A DNA stretch of 64,000 nt from Maribacter algicola (GTDB lineage Bacteria; Bacteroidota; Bacteroidia; Flavobacteriales; Flavobacteriaceae): the NCBI RefSeq assembly GCF_003933245.1, contig NZ_QUSX01000004.1, forward strand, positions 86,170-150,169, given 5' to 3'. The notes under the pieces are model-generated. The model searched no databases. It saw only the letters and a program-made list of their open reading frames with translations, and was not told the DNA's origin. This document shows positions 17,065 to 26,484 of the stretch, in pieces. A program made the translations under genes and the position numbers. Position 1 is the first letter of the stretch; every line of letters starts with the position of its first letter.

Positions 17065-17628
17065 TTATAAATCGACTTTTTGCACATCCTTTTCAGTGAC
17101 TCCAAGTCTGCTCATGACCGAGTTTATATTGGAAACATCCAATTTTCCACTTTGTGCGGCCTCGGCAGGCAATACGGCTATTCTAAAAACTTGGTTGTCC
17201 GTATCCCCTGGTAGTAGGGTGGCCAAGTCAAAGTCGGCCTCCAAGAAAATACTCACGTCAAAAAACGTATAATCATAATTATACTGAAGTAGGCCTTGGT
17301 CGATGATTCTGGTTTGCGGCATCAACCTCCAAATATCAACTGGGTCCCCATTTCCATCCTCTGTTTGGTCCCATAATAGGTATACCAATACGACATCGGT
17401 CTCAAAAACCTCAATGGATTGTGGAAATTCATAAAATATGGAATAATCATTTCCCGCATCAAACGTACCTTGTATATCAACCACCTTCCCTAAAATGTTT
17501 ATCCCGTCTTGGCCATCGATACCATCACGCCCGTCCAAACCATCAAAACCCGGAGGCCCCTGAGGTCCTTCGCAGGCCATAAAAAAGAATGCCAAAAATG
17601 TACTGAGTAGAATCGTTGTTTTTTTCAT
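17065..17628 (-). CDS. Lipoprotein with a short collagen-like (Gly-X-Y) segment
   Basis: The product of about 187 residues begins with a lipoprotein signal ending in FMAC (Cys about residue 19). Immediately after the lipid anchor come eight Gly-X-Y triplets (GPQGPPGFDGLDGRDGIDGQ and on). Short collagen-like stalks can trimerise and hold a domain away from the membrane. The remaining 140 or so residues are a hydrophilic, strand-rich domain with no recognised family. I chose the ATG at 17628 because the upstream start at 17691 would bury the signal. It is monocistronic with a terminator. Confidence 0.8.
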   Translation of the reverse strand: MKKTTILLSTFLAFFFMACEGPQGPPGFDGLDGRDGIDGQDGINILGKVVDIQGTFDAGNDYSIFYEFPQSIEVFETDVVLVYLLWDQTEDGNGDPVDIWRLMPQTRIIDQGLLQYNYDYTFFDVSIFLEADFDLATLLPGDTDNQVFRIAVLPAEAAQSGKLDVSNINSVMSRLGVTEKDVQKVDL

Positions 17629-17872
17629 GATATTTAATTTTTTGGGTTCACCATTATTAATTTTATCCAAGTTATTCAAAAAGCGTTCCAATTTTAGTAT
17701 TTTAGGAAATATATGCTGCGGATAATAAATCGGTTTACATTAAAACCGAGAATAGGTCCATAAACGTATAAAAAAGGAACTAAATTTTGATTTTGAAGCG
17801 GGCTTCGGAACATATAAATCCCTAATATCGCTTAAAGTTGATTAGATTTACAGGCAAACCAAACGTGAAATT

Positions 17873-19771
17873 ATGTCCAAAGTAATACCTCATTCGCTGT
17901 TTACAGATTTTGATATCGACCTTTTTAAAGGAGGCAAACACTATCGTTTACATGATAAATTGGGGTCCCATATTATAGAAGTTGACGGTATAAAAGGTAC
18001 CTATTTTGCCGTTTGGGCCCCGTCCGCCAAATCCGTATCCGTTGTTGGCGATTTTAATTATTGGAATGCCGATGAACACAAATTGAACGTTCGCTGGGAT
18101 TCCAGTGGCATTTGGGAAGGTTTTATCCCCAATGTCCAAAAAGGAGCCATTTATAAGTATAAAATCCAATCCCATAATAATGATATTTGGACGGAGAAGG
18201 CAGATCCCTTTGCCAGATTGTGCGAACATCCGCCCAAAACGGCCTCCATCGTTTGGTCAGCCGATTACAAGTGGAAGGATTCAGCCTGGATGGGCTACAG
18301 AAAAGATAAAAACGGCTTGGACAGGCCCTATTCCGTCTATGAAGTCCATATGGGCTCTTGGAAAAGGGACGCGGGCAATAATGTGCTCAGCTATAAGGAG
18401 TTGGCCAAAGAGCTGGTTTCCTATGTAAAGGAAATGGGATATACGCATGTGGAGTTTATGCCCGTGATGGAATATCCATACGACCCTTCCTGGGGATATC
18501 AATTGACCGGATATTTTGCGCCAACCTCCAGGTTTGGTACGCCCGAAGAGTTCAAATTTTTGGTAGATACATTTCATCAAAATGATATTGGGGTTATTTT
18601 GGATTGGGTGCCATCCCATTTCCCGGAAGATGCCCATGGATTGGGTTATTTTGATGGTTCCCACCTCTATGAACATCCTGACAGAAGAAAGGGATACCAC
18701 CCAGATTGGAAGAGTTTGATTTTTAATTATGGACGGAATGAAGTGCGGGCCTTCTTGATAAGCAATGCGCTTTTTTGGCTCGATCAATTTCATGTGGATG
18801 GCTTACGGGTGGATGCCGTTGCCTCTATGTTATACTTGGATTATTCTAGGGAGGATGGCGAATGGGAACCCAATATGTATGGAAATAACGAGAATTTGGA
18901 GGCCATGTCGTTCATTAGGGAGCTCAATCAAGAGGTACAGGCTAGTTTTCAAGGTGCGGTTCAAACCATTGCAGAAGAGTCCACTGCATTTTCTGGGGTA
19001 TCAAGACCCGTGGAATACGGAGGTCTTGGTTTTGGGATGAAATGGATGATGGGCTGGATGCACGATACCCTGGAATACTTTAAGAAAGAACCCATCTACA
19101 GAAAGCATCATCAGAACGACCTTACATTTAGTATGACCTATGCCTTCACGGAGAATTTCATGCTGCCATTTTCCCATGACGAGGTAGTTTATGGTAAGCA
19201 GTCCTTGGTGTATCGTATGCCAGGGGATGAATGGCAACGATTCGCCAATTTGAGATTGTTATTCGGCTATATGTTCACGCATCCAGGAACCAAATTGATG
19301 TTCATGGGAGGAGAATTTGGCCAGACGGCGGAATGGAACTTTCAGAATAGCTTGGATTGGCATTTGCTACAATATGAATCACATGCAGGTGTACAGCAAT
19401 TTGTGAAAGATTTAAATTCACTTTATAAAAATTCACCTGCCTTGTATGAAAAGCAATTCAGTCCTGAAGGTTTTCAATGGATAGACTATGGGGATCATGA
19501 AAATTCCGTACTTACATACATCAGAAAGGGCCATGATGCGGAGAACGATCTCGTCATAGCCTGTAATTTTACCCCTGTAGTAAGGGAAAATTATAGGATT
19601 GGCATGCCTAAAAAAGGAAAGTTGAAAGAGGTATTGAACAGTGACGCTGCTAAATATGGAGGAACGGACAGAGTGAATGCCAATATAAAGACCGCCAACA
19701 AGCCATGGCATGGGCAAAAAAAATCGGTAGAGATTACAATTCCCCCCTTGGGTATCGTTATAATGAAATAA
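17873..19771 (+). CDS. glgB: 1,4-alpha-glucan (glycogen) branching enzyme
   Basis: The 632-residue GH13 enzyme introduces alpha-1,6 branches into glycogen. It has a CBM48-type N-terminal domain ('YFAVWAPSAKSVSVVGDFNYW', residues 44-64) and a catalytic barrel from about 150. The nucleophile is Asp314 in DGLRVDAVASM, and the acid is the Glu in IAEEST (about 368). 'FMLPFSHDEVVYGK' supplies the third carboxylate region. It is shorter than E. coli GlgB because it lacks the extra N-terminal module. The GH31 glucosidase follows 101 bp downstream, and no other glg genes are in the window. Confidence 0.93.
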   Translation: MSKVIPHSLFTDFDIDLFKGGKHYRLHDKLGSHIIEVDGIKGTYFAVWAPSAKSVSVVGDFNYWNADEHKLNVRWDSSGIWEGFIPNVQKGAIYKYKIQSHNNDIWTEKADPFARLCEHPPKTASIVWSADYKWKDSAWMGYRKDKNGLDRPYSVYEVHMGSWKRDAGNNVLSYKELAKELVSYVKEMGYTHVEFMPVMEYPYDPSWGYQLTGYFAPTSRFGTPEEFKFLVDTFHQNDIGVILDWVPSHFPEDAHGLGYFDGSHLYEHPDRRKGYHPDWKSLIFNYGRNEVRAFLISNALFWLDQFHVDGLRVDAVASMLYLDYSREDGEWEPNMYGNNENLEAMSFIRELNQEVQASFQGAVQTIAEESTAFSGVSRPVEYGGLGFGMKWMMGWMHDTLEYFKKEPIYRKHHQNDLTFSMTYAFTENFMLPFSHDEVVYGKQSLVYRMPGDEWQRFANLRLLFGYMFTHPGTKLMFMGGEFGQTAEWNFQNSLDWHLLQYESHAGVQQFVKDLNSLYKNSPALYEKQFSPEGFQWIDYGDHENSVLTYIRKGHDAENDLVIACNFTPVVRENYRIGMPKKGKLKEVLNSDAAKYGGTDRVNANIKTANKPWHGQKKSVEITIPPLGIVIMK

Positions 19772-19872
19772 CATTCATTATTGCTTCGGTCTTTATAGCC
19801 TATTTTTAAAATAATGTTTTTTAAGTTATACGATATTGTTCTTCTTTTGCGGATATCAATAACCAAGATGAT

Positions 19873-22272
19873 ATGATTACAAATACGGAGTTGGAATATA
19901 AAGGAAATTTGTATCCCAATCACATTGTCGCATTTAAACAGGACAATGATAAACTTTATTTTACCACGGAAAATGGGGTAATTCTTCAAGTGACCATTTT
20001 GCGAGGAAGTGTGCTCAGGTTCAGATATGCCACGAACCATGTCTTTGAGCCCGATTTTTCCTATGCCATAGATGAAGAGGCTTCACTGGGCTACAGTATT
20101 CTGGAAGTAACCGAATCCGAAACGGAATATCTTGTTAAGACTGCCAGATTGCAGCTTTTGGTGGACAAGATGTCCCTACGTACCCAGATTTCTGATTTGG
20201 AGGGAAACATAATCAACGAAGACGAAGCGGGTTTTCATTGGGAGGAAAATTATGAATATGGCGGCAACACGGTAAAAATGAGTAAAATGACCCCTACCGG
20301 TGAAAGTTACTACGGTATGGGCGATAAATCTGCCCACAGCAATTTAAAGGGAAAACGTGTTGAGAACTGGGTGACGGACTCCTACGCTTATGGGAAGGAC
20401 CAAGATCCACTTTATAAGGCCATTCCCTTTTATATTGGATTGAACAGGGGAAAGGCCTATGGTATTTTTTTCGACAATAGTTTTAAGACCCATTTTGATT
20501 TTGCATACGAGAAAAGGACTATTACCAGTTTTTGGGCGGATGGTGGCGAGATGGACTATTATTTTTTCTATGGCCCTGATATGGCAACCGTGGTATCTGC
20601 TTACTCCAATTTAACGGGAACTCCAGATCTGCCACCCCTTTGGGCCCTTGGTTTTCACCAGTCTAAATGGAGTTACTACCCAGAAAGTAATGTAAGGGAA
20701 ATTACCCAACAATTTAGGGAGCACAAAATCCCATGTGATGCCATCTACCTGGATATCGATTATATGGATGGTTTCCGATGTTTTACGTGGGACAGGAACC
20801 ATTTTCCGGACCCAAAAAGAATGATATCGGAATTGGAGAAAGACGGTTTCAAGACCGTGGTAATGATCGACCCGGGCATCAAGATCGATCGCGATTACTG
20901 GGTATACCAAGAGGCTCTGGAGAACGATTATTTCTGTAAGCGGGGAGATGGCCCTTTGATGCATGGGAAGGTGTGGCCCGGGGAATGTAATTTTCCAGAT
21001 TTTACGAATCCCGAGGTACGTGAATGGTGGGCGGAACTGTATAAGGAATTTATGTCGGACATTGGGGTACACGCTGTTTGGAACGATATGAACGAGCCCG
21101 CGGTGATGGAAGTTCCCAGCAAGACGGCTCCTTTAGATACCAGACATAATTACGATGGCCATCCCTGTACTCATAGAAAGGCACATAATGTTTATGGTAT
21201 GCAAATGGTTAGGGCAACCTATGAGGGCGTCAAAAAATATGTATACCCAAAAAGACCTTTCGTAATTACAAGGGCTGCGTTTGCAGGTACCCAAAGATAT
21301 TCATCTACATGGACAGGGGATAATGTTGCCACATGGGAACACTTGTGGATTGCCAATGTACAGGTGCAGCGCATGTGTATGAGCGGCTATTCTTTTGTTG
21401 GTTCTGACATAGGAGGCTTTGCGGAGCAACCCAATGGAGAACTTTTTGCAAGATGGGTTCAACTGGGCGTATTCCATCCATTTTGTAGGGTGCACTCCAG
21501 TGGAGATCACGGAGATCAGGAGCCTTGGTCCTTTGGGGCGGATATAACGGATATCGTTCGAAAATTCGTGGAAATTCGGTATCAGTTATTACCATACCTA
21601 TATACCATGTTCCATAAGTATAGTAAGGAACATGTGCCTATGTTGAAACCATTGGTATATTATGACCAAGAAGACACCCAGACCCATTTCAGAACGGACG
21701 AGTTCATTTTTGGAAATCAAATGTTGGTATGTCCCATTCAAGAACCAAATGCCCATGGAAGGAGAATGTACTTTCCAAAAGGAAACTGGTATGATTTTTG
21801 GAACCAGGAATTTTTGAGCGGTGGCAAGGAGCGTTGGGTAACCGCTGAGTTGGACAAAATACCCATATATGTAAAAGAGGGGGCCGTTATACCAAAATAT
21901 CCGGTTCAGCAATATGTAGGTCAAATAAAGATAACAGAGTTGATATTGGATACCTATTTCAAGATCGGGATAGAAACCTCTGAGGTATACGAGGACGCTC
22001 AGGATGGCTATGACTATAAAAAGGGCAGGTATTCGTTGCGAAACTTTAAATTGACCGGTAAGGAAAAGTCTTTGACCATCCAGCAATTCAAGGATGGTAG
22101 TTTTGTGACCAGTTATGAAAAACTGAAATTCAATTTTTACGGATTGCCTTTTAAAATAGGAAAGGTTCAGGTGGACAATGAGGAAGTGGATTTGAATTCC
22201 ATACAGTTCACTAGAGATAATTCAATGTTGATAGACAAAAACTTTACCCTTTTGCATCTAACCCCAAAATAA
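19873..22272 (+). CDS. Glycoside hydrolase family 31 alpha-glucosidase
   Basis: The 799-residue enzyme has an N-terminal beta-sandwich, a GH31 barrel and C-terminal beta domains. The family signature 'IYLDIDYMDGFRCFTWD' lies at residues 291-307, and the nucleophile is Asp405 in VWNDMNEPAV. 'RYSSTWTGDNVATWEHL' carries the general acid. It has no signal peptide, so it probably acts in the cytoplasm on alpha-glucans or maltooligosaccharides, consistent with its position after glgB. The exact linkage preference cannot be read from the sequence. Confidence 0.9.
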   Translation: MITNTELEYKGNLYPNHIVAFKQDNDKLYFTTENGVILQVTILRGSVLRFRYATNHVFEPDFSYAIDEEASLGYSILEVTESETEYLVKTARLQLLVDKMSLRTQISDLEGNIINEDEAGFHWEENYEYGGNTVKMSKMTPTGESYYGMGDKSAHSNLKGKRVENWVTDSYAYGKDQDPLYKAIPFYIGLNRGKAYGIFFDNSFKTHFDFAYEKRTITSFWADGGEMDYYFFYGPDMATVVSAYSNLTGTPDLPPLWALGFHQSKWSYYPESNVREITQQFREHKIPCDAIYLDIDYMDGFRCFTWDRNHFPDPKRMISELEKDGFKTVVMIDPGIKIDRDYWVYQEALENDYFCKRGDGPLMHGKVWPGECNFPDFTNPEVREWWAELYKEFMSDIGVHAVWNDMNEPAVMEVPSKTAPLDTRHNYDGHPCTHRKAHNVYGMQMVRATYEGVKKYVYPKRPFVITRAAFAGTQRYSSTWTGDNVATWEHLWIANVQVQRMCMSGYSFVGSDIGGFAEQPNGELFARWVQLGVFHPFCRVHSSGDHGDQEPWSFGADITDIVRKFVEIRYQLLPYLYTMFHKYSKEHVPMLKPLVYYDQEDTQTHFRTDEFIFGNQMLVCPIQEPNAHGRRMYFPKGNWYDFWNQEFLSGGKERWVTAELDKIPIYVKEGAVIPKYPVQQYVGQIKITELILDTYFKIGIETSEVYEDAQDGYDYKKGRYSLRNFKLTGKEKSLTIQQFKDGSFVTSYEKLKFNFYGLPFKIGKVQVDNEEVDLNSIQFTRDNSMLIDKNFTLLHLTPK

Positions 22273-22280
22273 TATTTTTG
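22273..22280 (+). promoter_or_regulatory. TAnnTTTG -7 box before the M48 protease gene
   Basis: TATTTTTG begins at the base after the GH31 stop codon and lies 33 bases before the ATG at 22314. It suggests the protease gene can be transcribed independently. Confidence 0.5.
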
Positions 22281-22313
22281 TAATTTTCGAAAACACTGAA
22301 AAACACTAATACC

Positions 22314-23123
22314 ATGAAAAGAATAGTTTTGATAATTACCCTGTTTTTGGCGGTTTCCGCTTGTAAGGTAAATCCATTTACAGGTCAAAAAACATTGAAT
22401 TTTTATCCTAACAGTCAAATTTTTCCAATGGCCTTTGCCCAATATGATCAATTTTTGGGCGAAAATAATGTCGTTAAGGGAACCACGGAGGCACATATGA
22501 TAACTAGGGTAGGACAAAGAATTTCATCGGCTGCGGAGCGTTGGCTTTCCGCTAACGGACACCCCGGCTATTTGAATGACTATAAGTGGGAATACAATTT
22601 GGTAAAGGACGAAACGGTAAACGCATGGTGTATGCCTGGAGGTAAAATAGTTTTCTACACCGGTATATTGCCCATTTGCAACGGGGAGACCGGTGTAGCC
22701 GTGGTCATGGGTCATGAGGTTGCCCATGCCTTGGCCGATCATGGTGCCCAAAGGATGAGCGCCGGTACTTTACAGCAGTTGGGAGCGGTTGCCGGTAACA
22801 TTGCCATACAGGATCCCCAGAAAAGGAATATGTTCAATCAGGCCTATGGTATAGGCTCACAACTTGGGGCTATGTTGCCCTTTAGCCGCAGCCATGAAAC
22901 GGAGGCCGATCGCATTGGTTTGCAAATAATGGCCATCGCGGGTTACAACCCTTATGAAGCTGCAGAGCTTTGGAAACGAATGAAGGCTCAGAGTGGGGGG
23001 CAGGCACCACCTGAATTTATGAGTACCCACCCATCCAATGATACCAGGATAAATAACTTAACGGCTTGGGCACCGGAAGCCGCAGCAGAGGCCGCTAAAT
23101 TTGGAGTGACCAGTTTTAAATAA
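22314..23123 (+). CDS. M48-family zinc metalloprotease, lipoprotein
   Basis: The 269-residue protein has a lipobox (AVSAC, Cys17) followed by an M48 peptidase domain. The zinc motif HEVAH is at residues 134-138 and the third ligand lies in 'ETEADRIGLQIMA' (about 198). The organisation resembles the periplasmic quality-control proteases LoiP and BepA, although the C-terminal TPR domain of BepA is absent. Expected role: degradation of damaged or misassembled envelope proteins. It has its own promoter box and a strong terminator. Confidence 0.88.
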   Translation: MKRIVLIITLFLAVSACKVNPFTGQKTLNFYPNSQIFPMAFAQYDQFLGENNVVKGTTEAHMITRVGQRISSAAERWLSANGHPGYLNDYKWEYNLVKDETVNAWCMPGGKIVFYTGILPICNGETGVAVVMGHEVAHALADHGAQRMSAGTLQQLGAVAGNIAIQDPQKRNMFNQAYGIGSQLGAMLPFSRSHETEADRIGLQIMAIAGYNPYEAAELWKRMKAQSGGQAPPEFMSTHPSNDTRINNLTAWAPEAAAEAAKFGVTSFK

Positions 23124-23147
23124 TACATGCATTTTTATTGTATATTC

Positions 23148-23175
23148 AGGCCGTTCTAGGGAACGGCCTTTATTT
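23148..23175 (+). terminator. Rho-independent terminator after the M48 protease gene
   Basis: A 9-bp GC-rich stem (AGGCCGTTC with GAACGGCCT, loop TAGG) is followed by TTTATTTT. It ends only about 10 bp before the TTG start of the next gene. Confidence 0.88.
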
Positions 23176-23184
23176 TACCCAATA

Positions 23185-24516
23185 TTGAAAACACTGGTTT
23201 TAAAAGGAAGTAAAAAACTATTGAACGCTTGGGCGTTCTATGACTGGGCCAATTCCGTCTATAGTTTGGTGATTTCTTCAGCCGTTTTCCCTATTTTTTA
23301 CGGAGCACTTTTTCGCGTTGCGGAAATTGAAAAGGTAAACGTTTTTGGGGTTGAAATCGCAAGGGCCCCGCTGATTAGCTACACGACGTCCCTCGCTTTT
23401 GTGTTTATCGCGATCATTACCCCCTTGATTTCTGGAATTGCGGATTATTTAGGGAACAAGAAAATCTTCATGCAATTCTTTTGTTATTTGGGTGGCTTAT
23501 CCTGCATTGGTCTAAGTTGGTTTTCACTTGAAAATATTTATTTCGGACTGCTTTGTTACTTTTTTGGACTTGTTGGGTTTTGGGTAAGTTTTGCCATCAA
23601 TAATTCGTATTTGCCAGATGTGGCCTATCCAGAACAGCAGGACGCCGTTAGTGCAAAAGGGTTTTCCTTAGGATATATAGGCAGTGTTTTGTTGTTATTG
23701 GTGAATTTGGCCATGGTCATGAAACCGGAAGTTTTTGGGATTACCACGGATGCCGCTGGTGTGGCCGAAATCAAGGCAATGAAATACTCGTTTGTTTCCG
23801 TTGGCATTTGGTGGATAGTCTTTGCACAGTATAGTTTTTACTACCTCCCCAAGGGGAACAAGCGCGAAGGAGAACGGACCAATGTTATTTTGAACGGTTT
23901 TAGGGAGTTAAAAAGTGTATGGCACCAGTTAGGAAACCAGACTCGGTTAAAGCGATATCTAGGGGCATTCTTTGTATACAGTATGGCCGTGCAGACCGTA
24001 ATGTTGATCGCTACTTATTTTGGGGAGGAAGAAATAGGTTGGGGCTCTGATACCGAACGAACTACAGGCTTGATCGTAAGTATCCTGGTCATTCAAATTG
24101 TGGCCATATTTGGGGCTTCCGTTACCGCTTGGGCCTCAAAGAATTTTGGAAATATAAAAACGCTTATCGTGGTAAACGCACTTTGGGTCGTCATATGTGT
24201 ATATGCGTATTTTTTGATTACACCGATGGATTTCTATATAGCCGCCGGATGTGTTGGATTGGTGATGGGCGGCATTCAGGCCCTGTCACGTTCCACCTAT
24301 TCCAAGTTCATCCCCGAGACTAAGGATACCACCTCTTTTTTTAGTTTCTATGATGTTGCCGAAAAAATAGGAATTATCATAGGTACCTTTTTGTATGGTT
24401 TTATTGCACAGTTTACGGGTAGTATGCGAAATGCAATTATTTTTTTAGGTGTTTTTTTCCTCGTTGGTATGTTGTTGCTTACACGGGTCAAGCAACTAAA
24501 AAGACCCCTTGAATAA
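23185..24516 (+). CDS. MFS transporter, UMF1/Atg22-like family
   Basis: The 443-residue protein has about 11-12 transmembrane helices and the N-terminal signature 'NAWAFYDWANSVYSLVISS' typical of bacterial UMF1/Atg22-like transporters. Substrates of the bacterial members are not established. Amino acid or peptide efflux is inferred from the yeast homologue. The start is TTG at 23185: no ATG precedes the conserved signature in frame. The leader is unusually short because a terminator ends at about 23175, so its promoter must overlap that terminator or the transcript must result from read-through. Confidence 0.88.
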   Translation: MKTLVLKGSKKLLNAWAFYDWANSVYSLVISSAVFPIFYGALFRVAEIEKVNVFGVEIARAPLISYTTSLAFVFIAIITPLISGIADYLGNKKIFMQFFCYLGGLSCIGLSWFSLENIYFGLLCYFFGLVGFWVSFAINNSYLPDVAYPEQQDAVSAKGFSLGYIGSVLLLLVNLAMVMKPEVFGITTDAAGVAEIKAMKYSFVSVGIWWIVFAQYSFYYLPKGNKREGERTNVILNGFRELKSVWHQLGNQTRLKRYLGAFFVYSMAVQTVMLIATYFGEEEIGWGSDTERTTGLIVSILVIQIVAIFGASVTAWASKNFGNIKTLIVVNALWVVICVYAYFLITPMDFYIAAGCVGLVMGGIQALSRSTYSKFIPETKDTTSFFSFYDVAEKIGIIIGTFLYGFIAQFTGSMRNAIIFLGVFFLVGMLLLTRVKQLKRPLE

Positions 24517-24555
24517 GAGGCCTTTCTACAGTTGTTGATTGTTCGCAGTTTGATT

Positions 24556-25281
24556 TTATCCTTTGGAAATATCTCCGGAACCGGAGGTTTTGGTGTCTAT
24601 CTTTTCAGGATTTCCTCTGTAGGTAATATCCCCGGAACCTGAAACCCTCGCTTTTAGCATTTTATTGGCGGTCACCTTAATGTCCGCCGAGCCGGATACT
24701 GTTGCATCCACATTATCGGCTTCCATGTCAAAGGCCTTAATATCCCCACTCCCGGAAATGGTAGCGTCAAAATCCCGGGTACTGCCACTTAACGTAATAT
24801 CTCCGGACCCGGACATACTGGCACTTACCGTATTTGTATCCACATCCAAGGTAATGTCGCCGGATCCGGACATAGCCGTTTCCAAATTGTCTGTTTTTAT
24901 CGTGGTCTTACCCTCAATATCTCCCGAACCGGATAGTGCAATGGCATCCACGCTTTCAACGGGAACGGTTATCGTGATACCATTTTTCCAAGAGGAAGGT
25001 TTTAAGTTGACCCCTTTTTCCGTCTTGATTTCCAATTTTCCATTTTTTACTTCGGTAATAATGTATTCTAATAGATTCGATTCCCCTGTAAGTGTCAATT
25101 GACCTTCTTTGCCATCTACCAAATGTACATCGAACCAACCCGATACACCAATGGCATCGTAGTCGCTTGTGCTTCTGTTTATGGTAACCTCGTCCCCATT
25201 ACCATTTATTTTTTTGCCCCATTGTGCAGAGCAGGAAACTGTCATGGCCAAAACAATGGCTAGTGTTGTGATTTTTTTCAT
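24556..25281 (-). CDS. Head-GIN domain (DUF2807) exported protein
   Basis: The 241-residue product has a signal peptide with a lipobox-like VSCSA stretch (Cys about residue 17), and then a DUF2807 beta-helix-like domain. Six SGSGDI motifs and one SGSADI variant recur every 15-25 residues, giving a solenoid of short strands. The family is widespread in Bacteroidota and of unknown function, and is often in sigma/anti-sigma operons. It is the last gene of a four-gene minus-strand operon with the sigma factor at 27605. The spacing to the preceding gene is 45 bp. Confidence 0.88.
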   Translation of the reverse strand: MKKITTLAIVLAMTVSCSAQWGKKINGNGDEVTINRSTSDYDAIGVSGWFDVHLVDGKEGQLTLTGESNLLEYIITEVKNGKLEIKTEKGVNLKPSSWKNGITITVPVESVDAIALSGSGDIEGKTTIKTDNLETAMSGSGDITLDVDTNTVSASMSGSGDITLSGSTRDFDATISGSGDIKAFDMEADNVDATVSGSADIKVTANKMLKARVSGSGDITYRGNPEKIDTKTSGSGDISKG

Positions 25282-25326
25282 TTTTAATTGATTTTGAGCT
25301 GAACATCGTTCAGCTTTTGATTGATA

Positions 25327-26421
25327 TTAATTTTTGATAAAACTGATGCTTCCGTAGTCACTGTTCAAGGTAACCATATTTCCACTTGCTTGGCTTCCAT
25401 AGTAGCCTTTATAGTGCTTGGAGGTCGACTTTTCCTCACTGATATTGATAACAAAATCATCTTTTCCGCTCACGCCCGCATAACTGGTGGTGATATCGAA
25501 GTCGAAGTGGTAGTTGGCGTCATAACCTATTTTAACCCCCGTGTAATCTGACCTGATATTGACATTGCCTGCATCTTGGGCCAGTTCCTCGATCCGTATG
25601 GAGCCATAGTCAGATGAAATATCAACATTCCCATGGATACTTCCCAATTTTATGGTAATGTAGTCACCATTTCCCTGTACATTTTTTGCATCCCCAACTT
25701 CCATTTTTCCATAATCACTGCCGTAATCCAAGTTTTCCATCTGGTCTATTTTGACATTTGTATAATCGGCATTGACTTTTAGGTTTCCCGCTTTTTCAAT
25801 GGTGAAGCCTGAATAATCAGCTTTGATCTCACCGCTGTTTATGAATCCTATGGTGGAGTTTGAGGTGTAATCAAAATTCAATTGATTGTTTCTGCCCCTA
25901 AGTTCCCCAATTTCCAGCCTTCCATAATCACAACTAATCTTTGCATGGCCGTCTATTCTGTCCAATATTATGGATCCGTAGTCATTGTCAAGATTTATGC
26001 TGTTTTTGACGGGAAGTTTAATGGTATAGTTGATTTGCATGTTCACATTGTTGCTTCTGCCCCAATTCCAGCCCCAGCCACTTTTGTTGTCGTTAAATTT
26101 CGTTTCTGCGGATACAATAGAGCTACTGGCGTCAAAATTCACTGAAATTTCATCCAGTTTTTGCTGTACTTTCTCCTCATTGTTGCCATTGGTCTTAATA
26201 TGGACCTCGATCATGATCCTATTTTCGTTCCATGAAGTAATGTTCAAATTACCATAGCTGTTATCTACCTTCAAAAGTGCATCGGGATTTACGTTGAACT
26301 CTTTTTTAATGGTCTTTTCCTTGGTGTACTTACCGTTTAGTTTTCCGCCATTATCGGCCAATAGTATCGCCGGAAAAAGGAAGATTAGCAATAGGCTATA
26401 TTTAAATAGTAATGTTTTCAT
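25327..26421 (-). CDS. Exported DUF4097-like beta-solenoid protein
   Basis: The 364-residue protein begins with a signal peptide ending near 'AILLADNGG' (about residue 23). The mature part is a ladder of short strands punctuated by a recurrent D-Y-G/T-[SRKN] motif: DNDYGSI, SCDYGRL, SSDYGSI, RSDYTGV and NSDYGSI. It ends with one such repeat. This resembles DUF4097/DUF2807 adhesin-like solenoids. It lies between the anti-sigma gene and the head-GIN gene, so it is probably a target or sensor of the same envelope-stress circuit. No enzymatic motif is seen. Confidence 0.78.
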   Translation of the reverse strand: MKTLLFKYSLLLIFLFPAILLADNGGKLNGKYTKEKTIKKEFNVNPDALLKVDNSYGNLNITSWNENRIMIEVHIKTNGNNEEKVQQKLDEISVNFDASSSIVSAETKFNDNKSGWGWNWGRSNNVNMQINYTIKLPVKNSINLDNDYGSIILDRIDGHAKISCDYGRLEIGELRGRNNQLNFDYTSNSTIGFINSGEIKADYSGFTIEKAGNLKVNADYTNVKIDQMENLDYGSDYGKMEVGDAKNVQGNGDYITIKLGSIHGNVDISSDYGSIRIEELAQDAGNVNIRSDYTGVKIGYDANYHFDFDITTSYAGVSGKDDFVINISEEKSTSKHYKGYYGSQASGNMVTLNSDYGSISFIKN

Positions 26422-26484
26422 TTGTATGTTTTTTATTGTTTTTAATGGACAAAAGCAATGAACCGTTTATTGGTCTTTGATAGA

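Noticed and set aside
24570..24960. Recurring near-identical DNA units resembling a CRISPR array or direct repeats
   Set aside because: The units are irregularly spaced and in frame. They encode the SGSGDI solenoid repeats of the head-GIN protein.
24665..25102. 145-codon plus-strand frame opposite the head-GIN gene
   Set aside because: It is an antisense artefact of the repeat-encoding strand with low-complexity Ser/Pro/Asp composition.
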